DNA of 64,000 nt from Microbacterium sp. MYb66 (GTDB lineage Bacteria > Actinomycetota > Actinomycetes > Actinomycetales > Microbacteriaceae). The position numbers and the translations under genes were made by a program. How positions within the stretch are numbered: position 1 is the stretch's first letter; each line of letters opens with the position of its first letter. Location: contig NZ_PCOV01000001.1 in assembly GCF_002979435.1 (NCBI RefSeq), forward strand, positions 62,001 through 126,000, read 5' to 3'. Of this stretch, positions 8,234 through 16,642 are shown piece by piece. The notes below the pieces were generated by a model. That model was not told where the DNA came from and ran no database searches. It worked only from the letters and a program-made list of their open reading frames with translations.

Positions 8234-9780
8234 CAGACGGACTCCAGGATCGATGAGGGGACGCGTGTCGGCGGGGCGTCCGTGAGCGGCGGCGCATCGA
8301 CACGATGATGGGCGCCGACCGAAGCGGTGCGGTTCAGGGCCGCGAGGGTCGTGGCTTCGGCGAGCAGCAGCAGGTTCGCGTCTTCGTGCTCGGCGATCGT
8401 CTTCGGCGCGGCGGCGATGGCGGCCCAGTCGCGGAGCCTGCCGAGAGCGCGGGACAGTCCCTCGTCGGTCCGCAGCAGGCCGACCTCGTCCCACAGCAGC
8501 CGCTGCAGCGCCGCACGCGAGAACGCGGATGGGCCTGAGGTCGCCTGCTCGGGTCGCGCCTGTGCGCGGTCGAGAGGAGGAAGGAGCTGCGCTGCGGACG
8601 CGCGCGGCCCGACGTCTTCAGGGGGCGTGGCCAGGGCAGACGCCGCACGGGCGCCGAAGACGGCGCCTTCGAGCAGCGAGTTGGAGGCGAGCCGGTTGGC
8701 ACCGTGCACTCCTGTGCGAGCGACCTCGCCCACCGCGAAGAGTCCGGGGATCGAGGAGCGGCCGTCGAGATCGGTGACCACCCCGCCCATCGAATAGTGC
8801 GCCGCCGGCGTCACCGGGATGGGTTCACGGGACCAGTCGAATCCGCGCTCCCGTGTGACGCGGTCGATCGTCGGGAATCGTGCGGCCAGGGTCTCGGCAC
8901 CGAGCATCGTGGCATCGAGGCGCACGGGGGAGCCCTGAGCCGCGGCCTGGCGTGCGATCGCACGGGACACGACGTCCCGCGGGGCGAGCTCGCCGTCCGG
9001 ATGGCTGTCGAACGCGAACCGACGGCCCTCGTCGTCGATCAGTGTGGCGCCCTCGCCGCGCACGGCTTCGGAGATCAGGAACGCCGGTCCTGCCGCGAGG
9101 ATCGTGGGATGGAACTGGACGAACTCCAGATCGGCGACTGCAGCGCCCGCACGCAGCGCTGCGGCGATGCCGTCGCCGGTGGTGCCGAGGGGATTCGTCG
9201 TGTGCGCGTAGAGATGGCCGGCGCCGCCGGTCGCGAGGATCACGGCATCGGCGGCGAGGTCGGAATCCGCCCGGTCGATCAGCAGGCGAACTCCGCGCGC
9301 CCTGCCCTGCTCGACGACCACATCCGTCAGCAGGGCCTCCTCGACCACGATGATCGGGGTGCGCCGGACGGCGGCGACGAGCGCGGCGGAGATCGCGGCC
9401 CCCGTGGCATCCCCGCCCGCATGCACGATGCGGGCGTGGCGGTGCGCGGCCTCGCGTCCGAGCTGCAGAGCGCCGTCGGGTGCCCGGTCGAAAGCGACGC
9501 CCCGAGCGATCAGCTCCGCGATCCGTGCCGCGGCATCCGTGACGAGAGCCTGTACGGCATCCGGGTCGGAGAGCCCGGCACCGGCATCCATCGTGTCGGC
9601 GGCATGCAGCGCTGCCGAGTCGTCGGGGCCGTAGATCCCGGCGACGCCGCCCTGCGCGAGCGCGGTGCATCCGTCGCCGAGAGCGCCCTTGGTGACGATC
9701 GTCACGACGTGGCCGGCCTCGTGGGCGTGGAGCGCCGCGGTGAGGCCGGCGATCCCCGATCCGACGACGACGACCTTCAT
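8233..9780 (-). CDS. nadB: L-aspartate oxidase
   Basis: A 515-residue flavoprotein oxidising L-aspartate to iminoaspartate, which NadA condenses with dihydroxyacetone phosphate. The FAD-binding Rossmann motif VVGSGIAGLTAAL starts at about residue 5. The active-site region RPxxG-like block and the typical HYSMGGVVTDLDGRSS segment are present near residues 330-350. The C-terminal helical domain is complete. The ATG overlaps the nadA stop by 4 nt (ATGA), and nadC follows with a one-base overlap. Confidence 0.95.
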   Translation of the reverse strand: MKVVVVGSGIAGLTAALHAHEAGHVVTIVTKGALGDGCTALAQGGVAGIYGPDDSAALHAADTMDAGAGLSDPDAVQALVTDAAARIAELIARGVAFDRAPDGALQLGREAAHRHARIVHAGGDATGAAISAALVAAVRRTPIIVVEEALLTDVVVEQGRARGVRLLIDRADSDLAADAVILATGGAGHLYAHTTNPLGTTGDGIAAALRAGAAVADLEFVQFHPTILAAGPAFLISEAVRGEGATLIDDEGRRFAFDSHPDGELAPRDVVSRAIARQAAAQGSPVRLDATMLGAETLAARFPTIDRVTRERGFDWSREPIPVTPAAHYSMGGVVTDLDGRSSIPGLFAVGEVARTGVHGANRLASNSLLEGAVFGARAASALATPPEDVGPRASAAQLLPPLDRAQARPEQATSGPSAFSRAALQRLLWDEVGLLRTDEGLSRALGRLRDWAAIAAAPKTIAEHEDANLLLLAEATTLAALNRTASVGAHHRVDAPPLTDAPPTRVPSSILESV

Positions 9781-11114
9781 CGCGCTCCTGCGGTCACCGG
9801 CGGCTTCGCCGCCAGCATCCGCTCCAGCGCCACGCGCGCCGGGTCGGCGACGTCGGCGGACACCGTGATCCGGTTCGGCGTGCGGCCGGCGACGAGCTCC
9901 TCGAGCACCCAGGCGAGGTAGCCGGGGTGGATGCGGTACATCGTCGAGCACGGGCAGACGACCGGGTCCAGACAGAAGATCTCGTGCTGCGGGTACTGCG
10001 CCGCGAGGCGTCGCACCAGGTTGATCTCGGTGCCGACGGCGAAGGTGGTGGGCTCGGTCGCCGCATCGATGGCGCGTCGGATGTACTCGGTGGAGCCGGC
10101 TTCATCGGCGGCGTCGACGACCTCCATCGGGCATTCGGGGTGCACGATGACCCGCACACCGGGGTGATCGGCGCGAGCCTGGTCGATCTGGCCGACGGTG
10201 AAGCGTCGGTGCACGGAGCAGAAACCGTGCCACAGGATCACGCGGGAGTCGGAGAGCTCGGCGGCCGATGAACCACCGAGCGGGCGCCGCGGATTCCACA
10301 TCGGCATCTGCTCGAGCGGGACGCCCATCGCCTTCGCCGTGTTGCGTCCGAGGTGCTGGTCGGGGAAGAACAGCACGCGCTGTCCGCGCTCGAACGCCCA
10401 CTCGAGGACGGTCTGCGCGTTGGACGAGGTGCACACGATCCCGCCGTGCCGCCCGACGAAGCCCTTGATCGCCGCCGAGGAGTTCATGTACGTGACGGGG
10501 ATCACGGGGACGCGCCCCTCGGTATCGGGGGTGTCGAGGTCTCCGAGCACCTCGGCGAGCTGCTCCCAGCACTCCTCGACCTGGTCGATGTCGGCCATGT
10601 CGGCCATGGAGCATCCGGCGGCGAGGTTGGGCAGGATGACGGCCTGCTCCGGACCGGAGAGCAGGTCGGCGGTCTCGGCCATGAAGTGCACGCCGCAGAA
10701 CACGATCGCCTCCGCATCCGCGCGGCCCTTCGCCGCGGTCGCGAGCTGGAACGAGTCGCCGACGTAGTCCGCGTGCTGCACGACCTCTTCGCGCTGGTAG
10801 AAGTGGCCCAGGATCACGACGCGGTCTCCGAGCGTCGCCTTCGCCGCGCGGATGCGCTCATCGAGCTCGTCCTCGCCGGCCTCCCGATACGCAGCGGGAA
10901 GCTCGCCCTGACGCGGAGAGCCCGTCGGGATGACGTCGCCCATCGATGAACCCGGCCCGTAGCCCGGTCGTGCGTCGAAGTCCCAGGGGCCCGCGGCGAG
11001 GTCGGTGGCGCAGGTGGCGTCGGTCGACGCTCCGCTGACGATCGCCTGGATCGCGTGGTCGACCGAGGCATCCAGCGGCGGGACGGCGGGAGCGGGTACG
11101 AAGGTGATGCTCAT
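9777..11114 (-). CDS. nadA: Quinolinate synthase A (4Fe-4S enzyme)
   Basis: A 445-residue enzyme condensing iminoaspartate with dihydroxyacetone phosphate to quinolinate. The three cluster cysteines expected for the family are visible in IVFCGVHFMAET, HPECPMEV and CLDPVVCPCSTM. The substrate-binding TYMNSSAAIKG block and CTSSNA are intact. An N-terminal extension of about 80 residues before the conserved core matches the long actinobacterial form. The ATG overlaps the nrtR stop by 4 nt. It is the second gene of the operon and presumably controlled by NrtR. Confidence 0.95.
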   Translation of the reverse strand: MSITFVPAPAVPPLDASVDHAIQAIVSGASTDATCATDLAAGPWDFDARPGYGPGSSMGDVIPTGSPRQGELPAAYREAGEDELDERIRAAKATLGDRVVILGHFYQREEVVQHADYVGDSFQLATAAKGRADAEAIVFCGVHFMAETADLLSGPEQAVILPNLAAGCSMADMADIDQVEECWEQLAEVLGDLDTPDTEGRVPVIPVTYMNSSAAIKGFVGRHGGIVCTSSNAQTVLEWAFERGQRVLFFPDQHLGRNTAKAMGVPLEQMPMWNPRRPLGGSSAAELSDSRVILWHGFCSVHRRFTVGQIDQARADHPGVRVIVHPECPMEVVDAADEAGSTEYIRRAIDAATEPTTFAVGTEINLVRRLAAQYPQHEIFCLDPVVCPCSTMYRIHPGYLAWVLEELVAGRTPNRITVSADVADPARVALERMLAAKPPVTAGAR

Positions 11115-11827
11115 CGGGTGCTCGTTTCTTCGGGACCGAGCGGGCCGCGATCGGCCAGCTCGACATCGGTGTTGTCGCGGTACAGACGTGCAGGGCGGTG
11201 GCTTCCGGTGCGGAAGCGATCGGTGGGGAGCAGGTTGCCCGCGGCCTCGACCTGGCGGCGGAAGTTGGCGGGATCGAGGCTCCGCCCGAGGATCGACTCG
11301 TACGCCTCTCGCAGCTCGGCGAGCGTGAACTCCTCAGGGAGGAAGCCCTGGGCGACCCGGCTGTAGCCGACTTTGTTGCGCAGCCGCCACAGGGCGTACT
11401 CGATGATCTGGGCGTGATCGAACGCCAGCTGCGGCAGCTCGTCGATGTCGAACCACCGCACGTTCTCCGGAGCGTGACCGGATGCGCGGTGGGCGGCGCT
11501 CTGCGCTCTCACGTCGTCCTGCCGCAGAAGTGCCCAGTACACGATCGACACGACGCGGGTGGGGGAGCGGTCGACCGCCCCGAAGGCGTAGAGCTGTTCC
11601 AGGTAGCTGGGGGCGAGGCCCGTCGTCTCGGCGAGCGTGCGCGCCGCGGCGTCGACGGGCGATTCGGCGGGCGTGAGCCAACCGCCGGGGAGCGCCCACT
11701 GCTCTGAGAAGGGCTCACGCGTGCGCAGCACGAGGGGCAGGGCGAGGAGCGCGCGCCCTTCTTCCGTGCGTCGCAGCGTCAGGATGACCGTCGAGACGGC
11801 GACCCGGATGCCCTTGCTTTGAGTCAT
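11111..11827 (-). CDS. nrtR: NrtR-type Nudix-related repressor of NAD synthesis
   Basis: A 238-residue protein with an N-terminal Nudix fold (about 8-150) and a C-terminal winged-helix domain (about 155-225). The Nudix box is degenerate: the expected REUxEE core reads RTLAET, so hydrolase activity is unlikely, which is characteristic of NrtR regulators that sense ADP-ribose or related NAD metabolites. It heads the nadA-nadB-nadC-desulfurase operon, and the same pairing occurs in mycobacteria (from memory, Rv1593c beside nadA). The ATG at 11827 has an AGGAGAGG Shine-Dalgarno upstream. Autoregulation through the repeats at 11854-11878 is inferred. Confidence 0.85.
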   Translation of the reverse strand: MTQSKGIRVAVSTVILTLRRTEEGRALLALPLVLRTREPFSEQWALPGGWLTPAESPVDAAARTLAETTGLAPSYLEQLYAFGAVDRSPTRVVSIVYWALLRQDDVRAQSAAHRASGHAPENVRWFDIDELPQLAFDHAQIIEYALWRLRNKVGYSRVAQGFLPEEFTLAELREAYESILGRSLDPANFRRQVEAAGNLLPTDRFRTGSHRPARLYRDNTDVELADRGPLGPEETSTR

Positions 11828-11853
11828 TAGTACCTTATCCTCTCCTGGACGAT

Positions 11854-11878
11854 CTTAGTGTCATCGAGACCCTTAGTG
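11854..11878. promoter_or_regulatory. Candidate NrtR operator: two CTTAGTG direct repeats
   Basis: CTTAGTG occurs at 11854-11860 and again at 11872-11878, exactly 18 bp apart, with a related TTAGTA at 11827-11832 over the nrtR start codon. They lie directly upstream of the nad operon, and on the minus strand one copy forms part of a GACACT sequence that could serve as the -10. Binding by NrtR is inferred from position only. Confidence 0.4.
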
Positions 11879-11953
11879 CGCGCAGATGACGCGAATCGGC
11901 GTTGAGTCCGAAACGTTATCTGGGGAGCGGAGGGAGTCTTGTCCACCGAGGCA

Positions 11954-11984
11954 GGGTTTGTTAGGTTACTGTCCTAACAAACCC
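11954..11984. promoter_or_regulatory. Perfect 12-bp inverted repeat upstream of the ABC importer operon
   Basis: GGGTTTGTTAGG and CCTAACAAACCC separated by 7 nt (TTACTGT). The repeat is AT-richer than its surroundings and lies 113 bp before the binding-protein start. It could be an operator for an unknown regulator or a transcribed hairpin in the leader; there is no T-run. Confidence 0.5.
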
Positions 11985-12097
11985 CTCGAGCGTGACCCTC
12001 CGGTCATCTCCGGGGGTCCACGAACCCCATCACCCGGGGTTCTGCCCCATCCGGGGCGATCCCTCCTGCAGTGCAGCACCGAGAGGAAACAACAGAA

Positions 12098-13786
12098 ATG
12101 ATCCGTAACGGAAGGCGCAAGATTGCGCTCACCGCGGTTGCCGGAGCATCCGTCCTCGCCCTGGGCCTCACCGCCTGCGGCGGCGGCAGCGACAGCGGCA
12201 ACGCCGACGGCGACCGGGCCCTGCGAGTCTGGGCCGGCAGCCAGACCCCGATCACCGCGAACTACAACCCCTTCGCGCCGACCGTGCTCCATGGCGCGCT
12301 CGGACCGATCTACGAGCCGCTGTTCTTCTACAACAAGACGGCGGACTCCGAGCCCATCGGCCTGATCGGCGACTCGTTCGAGTACAACGAGGACGGCACG
12401 GTGATCACCATCACCATCAAGCCCGACCTCAAGTGGAGCGACGGTGAGCCGCTCACCGCCGAGGACGTGGCGTTCTCCTTCAACTACGAAGCCAACAACC
12501 CCGAGGGCAACGGTCTCGTCTCGGCGGAGGCCACCGACGACACCACGGTTGTCCTGACCTATTCGTCGGCGCAGTACACGACCGAGTTCCAGCGCCTCGG
12601 CTCGACCTACATCCTCCCCGAGCACATCTGGGCCGATGTCACCGACTTCGCGAACTTCGAGAACGAGGAGCCGGTCGGATCCGGCGCCTACGTCGTCGAC
12701 AAGACCACGAGCGAGTCGTACACCCTCGTCGCGAACGAGAACTTCCGCGATGCGGACAAGCTCGGCATCAAGAAGGTGCAGTACATCGCGGTCGACAACA
12801 ACCAGACCGCACAGGACCTGCTCGCCGCCGGCAAGCTCGACTGGGCGGGCATGTTCATCCCGAACCCGGACGACGTGACCTCCAACGGCAAGATCGACTG
12901 GATCAACACGCCGCAGGACCCGACGGTGCTGTACACCTGCTCCAACGCCGAGCTCGGGTGCACCGGACCGCAGACCGATGTGGCCGTGCGCCAGGCGCTC
13001 AACGTCGCGATCGACCGCGCCACCATCAAGGACAAGGCGTTCGTCGGCATGACGGGCGACATCTCGCCCGCCTACACGCTGCTCCCGCGTGACGAGAAGT
13101 GGCTCGCGGACCCCGCGAACGCCGTCAGCCCGCAGGAGGCGAACGTGGCGGAGGCCGAGTCGATCCTCGAGGCCGCCGGCTACACGAAGGGCTCGAGCGG
13201 CATCTACGAGAAGGGCGGCGTGCCGGTCGAGCTGACGCTCACCTCGGTCGACGGCTGGACCGACTACAACGACGCCGCGAAGCTGATCGCCGAGCAGGCG
13301 GAGGCGGCCGGCATCAAGATCACGACGTCGACCGTGCAGTGGCAGGAGTTCTCCGACTCGCGTCAGGGCGGCGACTACCAGCTGATCGTCGGCGGTGTCA
13401 TCGGCACCTCCGTCGCGGACCCGTTCCAGATCTACCGCGACTGGTTCGGCGGCACCGCCGTCGAGTCCACGAGCCCGGTCGGCACCGAGATCCCCGCCGG
13501 TCGCTGGAACTTCAGCCGCTACAGCAACCCGACGGTCGACGCCGCCATCCAGGCCGCGGTCAGCACGAACGACGAAGCGACGAAGAAGGAGCTGTACGCG
13601 ACGATCCAGACCGAGATCGTCCGTGACCTGCCCTACATCCCGCTCGTCGTCAACGCGACGCAGACCTTCTACAACACGCAGGACTACACGGGCTGGCCGA
13701 CCGAGGACGACCTCTACGCCTTCCCGCCGTCCTGGGGCGCGATCGCGGCAGGGTACGTCCTGACGCAGCTGCAGCCGGCCAAGTAA
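12098..13786 (+). CDS. Peptide-type ABC transporter substrate-binding lipoprotein (SBP_bac_5)
   Basis: A 562-residue secreted lipoprotein that captures a peptide or similar solute for the permeases encoded next. The signal peptide ends in the lipobox LTAC, with Cys27 as the lipidated residue. The family-5 fold is recognisable from the early block with DLKWSDGEPLTAEDVAFSF and the FNVAIDRATI-like LNVAIDRATI segment. ATG 12098 follows a GAGAGG Shine-Dalgarno at 12081-12086; a longer in-frame start would destroy the signal peptide. It is the first of five genes and its ligand is unknown. Confidence 0.9.
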   Translation: MIRNGRRKIALTAVAGASVLALGLTACGGGSDSGNADGDRALRVWAGSQTPITANYNPFAPTVLHGALGPIYEPLFFYNKTADSEPIGLIGDSFEYNEDGTVITITIKPDLKWSDGEPLTAEDVAFSFNYEANNPEGNGLVSAEATDDTTVVLTYSSAQYTTEFQRLGSTYILPEHIWADVTDFANFENEEPVGSGAYVVDKTTSESYTLVANENFRDADKLGIKKVQYIAVDNNQTAQDLLAAGKLDWAGMFIPNPDDVTSNGKIDWINTPQDPTVLYTCSNAELGCTGPQTDVAVRQALNVAIDRATIKDKAFVGMTGDISPAYTLLPRDEKWLADPANAVSPQEANVAEAESILEAAGYTKGSSGIYEKGGVPVELTLTSVDGWTDYNDAAKLIAEQAEAAGIKITTSTVQWQEFSDSRQGGDYQLIVGGVIGTSVADPFQIYRDWFGGTAVESTSPVGTEIPAGRWNFSRYSNPTVDAAIQAAVSTNDEATKKELYATIQTEIVRDLPYIPLVVNATQTFYNTQDYTGWPTEDDLYAFPPSWGAIAAGYVLTQLQPAK

Positions 13787-13828
13787 GCGGAGAGGAGTCG
13801 GGGAAGAAGGAAGTCAGGAAACTGTGAC

Positions 13829-14824
13829 ATGAAGTTCTATGCACGAAGAATCGGGTTCTACGCGTTCACGCTCTGGGCCGCGATCTCCATCAACTTCCTT
13901 CTTCCCCGGCTCATGCCGGGGAACCCGGCGGACATCATGATCGCCAAGATGCAGCGGGCCGGCGGTGATGTCTCCGAGACCACCATCCGCAACATCAAGC
14001 TCCTGCTCGGTGGCGACGACTCGTCGCTCTGGGACCAGTACCTGGCGTACTGGGGGCGGATGTTCCAGGGAGACCTCGGGGTCTCGGTCACCAAGTTCCC
14101 CACACCCGTGACGGAGCTGATCGCCGCGGCACTGCCCTGGACGCTGATCCTCGTCGGCACGGCGACCGTCATCTCCTTCGTCCTCGGAGTCCTGCTCGGC
14201 GCCTGGGCGGGATGGAAGCGCGGAACCTGGGTCGATCACCTGATCCCCGCGACCACCGTCCTGCAGTCGATCCCGTACTTCTGGATGGCTCTGATCCTGG
14301 TCGCCGTGTTCGCGGTGGGCCTGGGCTGGTTCCCGATCTTCGGGGGCTACGACGTCTTCGACTTCCCGGATGGCCCCGAGCCGACCTGGGCCTTCTTCAG
14401 CGACGCCGTGGCGCACGCGTTCCTCCCGGCGGTCACGATCGTGATCAGCTCGGTCGGCGGGTGGATGTTCGGGATGCGCAACATGATGGTCTCCACGCTC
14501 GCCGAGGACTACGTGCTCACCGCCGAGGCGAAGGGACTGCGGCCCCGTCGCATCCTCACCACCTACGCGGCACGCAACGCGGCGATCCCGTCGATCGCGG
14601 GCTTCTCGATCACGCTCGGCTTCGTGGTCGCCGGCTCCATCGTCATGGAGCAGGTGTTCACCTACCCGGGTATCGGCAAGCTGATGTTCCAGGCCGTCAC
14701 CAACAACGACTACGCACTGATGCAGGGACTCTTCCTCGTCATCACGATCACGGTGCTCGCCGCCAACTTCTTCATGGACCTCGTCTATGGCTTCATCGAC
14801 CCGAGGGCTCGCCAGAATGTCTGA
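13829..14824 (+). CDS. ABC transporter permease, DppB/OppB type
   Basis: A 331-residue inner-membrane permease with a first helix at about residues 9-29, a periplasmic loop, and five more helices. The EAA-type coupling loop that contacts the ATPase is EAKGLRPRRILTTYAARNA (about residue 232). The N-terminal RRIGFYAFTLWAA and LMPGNPADIM segments are typical of the B-type subunit. It lies 42 nt after the binding-protein gene, and its stop overlaps the next permease start by 8 nt. Confidence 0.9.
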   Translation: MKFYARRIGFYAFTLWAAISINFLLPRLMPGNPADIMIAKMQRAGGDVSETTIRNIKLLLGGDDSSLWDQYLAYWGRMFQGDLGVSVTKFPTPVTELIAAALPWTLILVGTATVISFVLGVLLGAWAGWKRGTWVDHLIPATTVLQSIPYFWMALILVAVFAVGLGWFPIFGGYDVFDFPDGPEPTWAFFSDAVAHAFLPAVTIVISSVGGWMFGMRNMMVSTLAEDYVLTAEAKGLRPRRILTTYAARNAAIPSIAGFSITLGFVVAGSIVMEQVFTYPGIGKLMFQAVTNNDYALMQGLFLVITITVLAANFFMDLVYGFIDPRARQNV

Positions 14825-15794
14825 CACGAAGAACCCGCTCCTGACACAGGAACCGCCCATCACGGCGCCGGCCAGCACGATCTCGCTGGCGACGCAGCAG
14901 GGACGCAGGCGCCGCCGCATCCTCCCGAGCACCTCGCCGAAGTTCATCGTGGGATCGATCCTGGTCCTCGCGATCGTGCTCTTCGCGATCATCGCGCCCT
15001 TCTTCACGCAGAATCCGCGCAGCACGGCGAACCCGGCGCTGCAGCCGCCGTCGGCCGAGCACTGGCTCGGCACGACGAAGCTCGGCAACGACGTGTTCGC
15101 ACAGTTGGCGATCGGTGCTCAGGGGTCCCTGATGGTCGGCATCGTCGCCAGTTCGATCGCCATCGTGCTCTCGCTCCTGTTCGGCGTGCTGGCCGGCTAT
15201 CTCGGCGGCTGGCGGGAAGACGGGCTCGCCCTCATCACGAACGTCATGATCGTGATCCCCGGCCTGCCGCTCGTGATGGTGATCGCCTCCTTCGTGCCTC
15301 AGCGCACCTGGCAGCTCGTCGCCATCTTCCTGGGCATCACGTCCTGGGCGGGCGCCGCCTACGTGCTGCGGCTGCAGACGCGCTCGCTGCGCACCCGCGA
15401 CTACGTCTATGCGGCGAAGGTCGCGGGCGAGCGGTCGTTCCGAGTGATCCTCGTCGAGATCATGCCCAATCTGCTTCCGCTGCTCACCGCGCAGTTCCTC
15501 TTCGCGCTCATCTTCGCGATCCTGGGCGAGGCGGGGCTGTCGTATCTCGGACTCGGGCCGACCGACTCGATCACCTGGGGGACCATCCTCAATGACGCGC
15601 AGTCGGGCCAGGCTCTCGGACGCGGAGCATGGTGGTGGTTCATCCCGCCGGGGTTGATGATCGCCCTGCTGGGTGCGGGACTCGCGCTGATCAACTTCGC
15701 GATCGACGAGGTCATCAACCCGAAACTGCGCAACGCACCCGACGCCGCGCGCCGTGTGCGCAAGGCCGCGAAGACCAAGGGGGTCACCGCATGA
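14817..15794 (+). CDS. ABC transporter permease, DppC/OppC type
   Basis: A 325-residue permease with a cytoplasmic N-terminal arm of about 45 residues, one helix, a short extracytoplasmic domain ending in HWLGTTKLGNDVF, and the five-helix core. The EAA loop is YAAKVAGERSFRVILVEI (about residue 197). ATG 14817 is chosen because it overlaps the preceding stop by 8 nt, giving translational coupling; an in-frame codon 30 nt upstream would lie deep in the previous gene. The stop overlaps the next ATG by 4 nt. Confidence 0.9.
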   Translation: MSDTKNPLLTQEPPITAPASTISLATQQGRRRRRILPSTSPKFIVGSILVLAIVLFAIIAPFFTQNPRSTANPALQPPSAEHWLGTTKLGNDVFAQLAIGAQGSLMVGIVASSIAIVLSLLFGVLAGYLGGWREDGLALITNVMIVIPGLPLVMVIASFVPQRTWQLVAIFLGITSWAGAAYVLRLQTRSLRTRDYVYAAKVAGERSFRVILVEIMPNLLPLLTAQFLFALIFAILGEAGLSYLGLGPTDSITWGTILNDAQSGQALGRGAWWWFIPPGLMIALLGAGLALINFAIDEVINPKLRNAPDAARRVRKAAKTKGVTA

Positions 15795-16642
15795 GTGAGC
15801 CGGTGTTGTCGGCGCGGAATGTGTCGATCGAGTATGAGGTGGATCCGCCGGTGAGGGCGGTGCGTGATGTGTCGTTGACGTTGCATCGGGGGGAGATTCT
15901 GGGGTTGGCGGGGGAGTCGGGGTGTGGGAAGACGACTCTGGCGTATGGGATGAATCGGTTGTTGAAGGCGCCGGCGTTGATGACGGGTGGGGAGATCGTG
16001 TTCCATGACCGGGATGGTCATGACATTGATGTCGTGGGTTTGGGTGGGGAGGGTTTGCGGGCGTTCCGGTGGGACAAGATCTCGATGGTGTTCCAGGGGG
16101 CGATGAACTCGTTGAATCCGGTGATCAGTGTGAAGGCGCAGATCTTCGACATCTTCGACACGCATCGACCCGGTATGAGTAAGAAGGCGAAGACGGCGCG
16201 GGCGGAGGAGTTGTTGTCTTTGGTCGGTGTGGACCCTGTCCGTCTGACGAGTTTCCCGCATGAGCTTTCGGGTGGGATGCGGCAGCGGATGATGATCGCG
16301 ATGGCTCTGGCGTTGGATCCGCAGGTGATGATCATGGATGAGCCGACGACGGCGTTGGATGTGGTGGTGCAGCGGGGGATCATCCGGGAGATCATGCGGT
16401 TGCGGGAGAAGTTGGGGTTCGCGGTGATCTTCATCACGCATGATCTGCCGATGTTGATCGAGATCAGTGATCGGATCGCGATCATGTTGCAGGGGCAGAT
16501 CGTGGAGGAGGGGACGGCGGAGGAGATCTATCGGTCTCCGCAGCACGAGTACACGAAACGGTTGTTGTCGAGCTTCCCGTCGCTCAAGGGTGAGCGGGGC
16601 GACTTCGTCCGCACCGGTGTCAGCCAGGAGGGCGTCCGATGA
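15791..16642 (+). CDS. ABC transporter ATPase, DppD/OppD type, unusual codon use
   Basis: A 283-residue ATPase powering the importer. Walker A GESGCGKT lies near residue 40, the signature LSGGMRQR near 159, Walker B VMIMDEPTTALD near 178. It is about 40-50 residues shorter than many OppD proteins, lacking most of the C-terminal oligopeptide-specific extension. From its first codons to near 16560 it uses TTG, GGG, CAT, GAT and TAT far more than the flanking genes, which prefer CTC/CTG, GGC, CAC, GAC and TAC; the last 25 codons return to the local style. ATG overlaps the previous stop by 4 nt. Confidence 0.9.
   Translation: MSEPVLSARNVSIEYEVDPPVRAVRDVSLTLHRGEILGLAGESGCGKTTLAYGMNRLLKAPALMTGGEIVFHDRDGHDIDVVGLGGEGLRAFRWDKISMVFQGAMNSLNPVISVKAQIFDIFDTHRPGMSKKAKTARAEELLSLVGVDPVRLTSFPHELSGGMRQRMMIAMALALDPQVMIMDEPTTALDVVVQRGIIREIMRLREKLGFAVIFITHDLPMLIEISDRIAIMLQGQIVEEGTAEEIYRSPQHEYTKRLLSSFPSLKGERGDFVRTGVSQEGVR

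Noticed and set aside
15407..16546. A His/Pro/Arg/Gln-rich minus-strand frame
   Set aside because: Its odd composition is the mirror of the TTG/GGG/CAT-rich codons of the ABC ATPase on the plus strand; it is not a gene.
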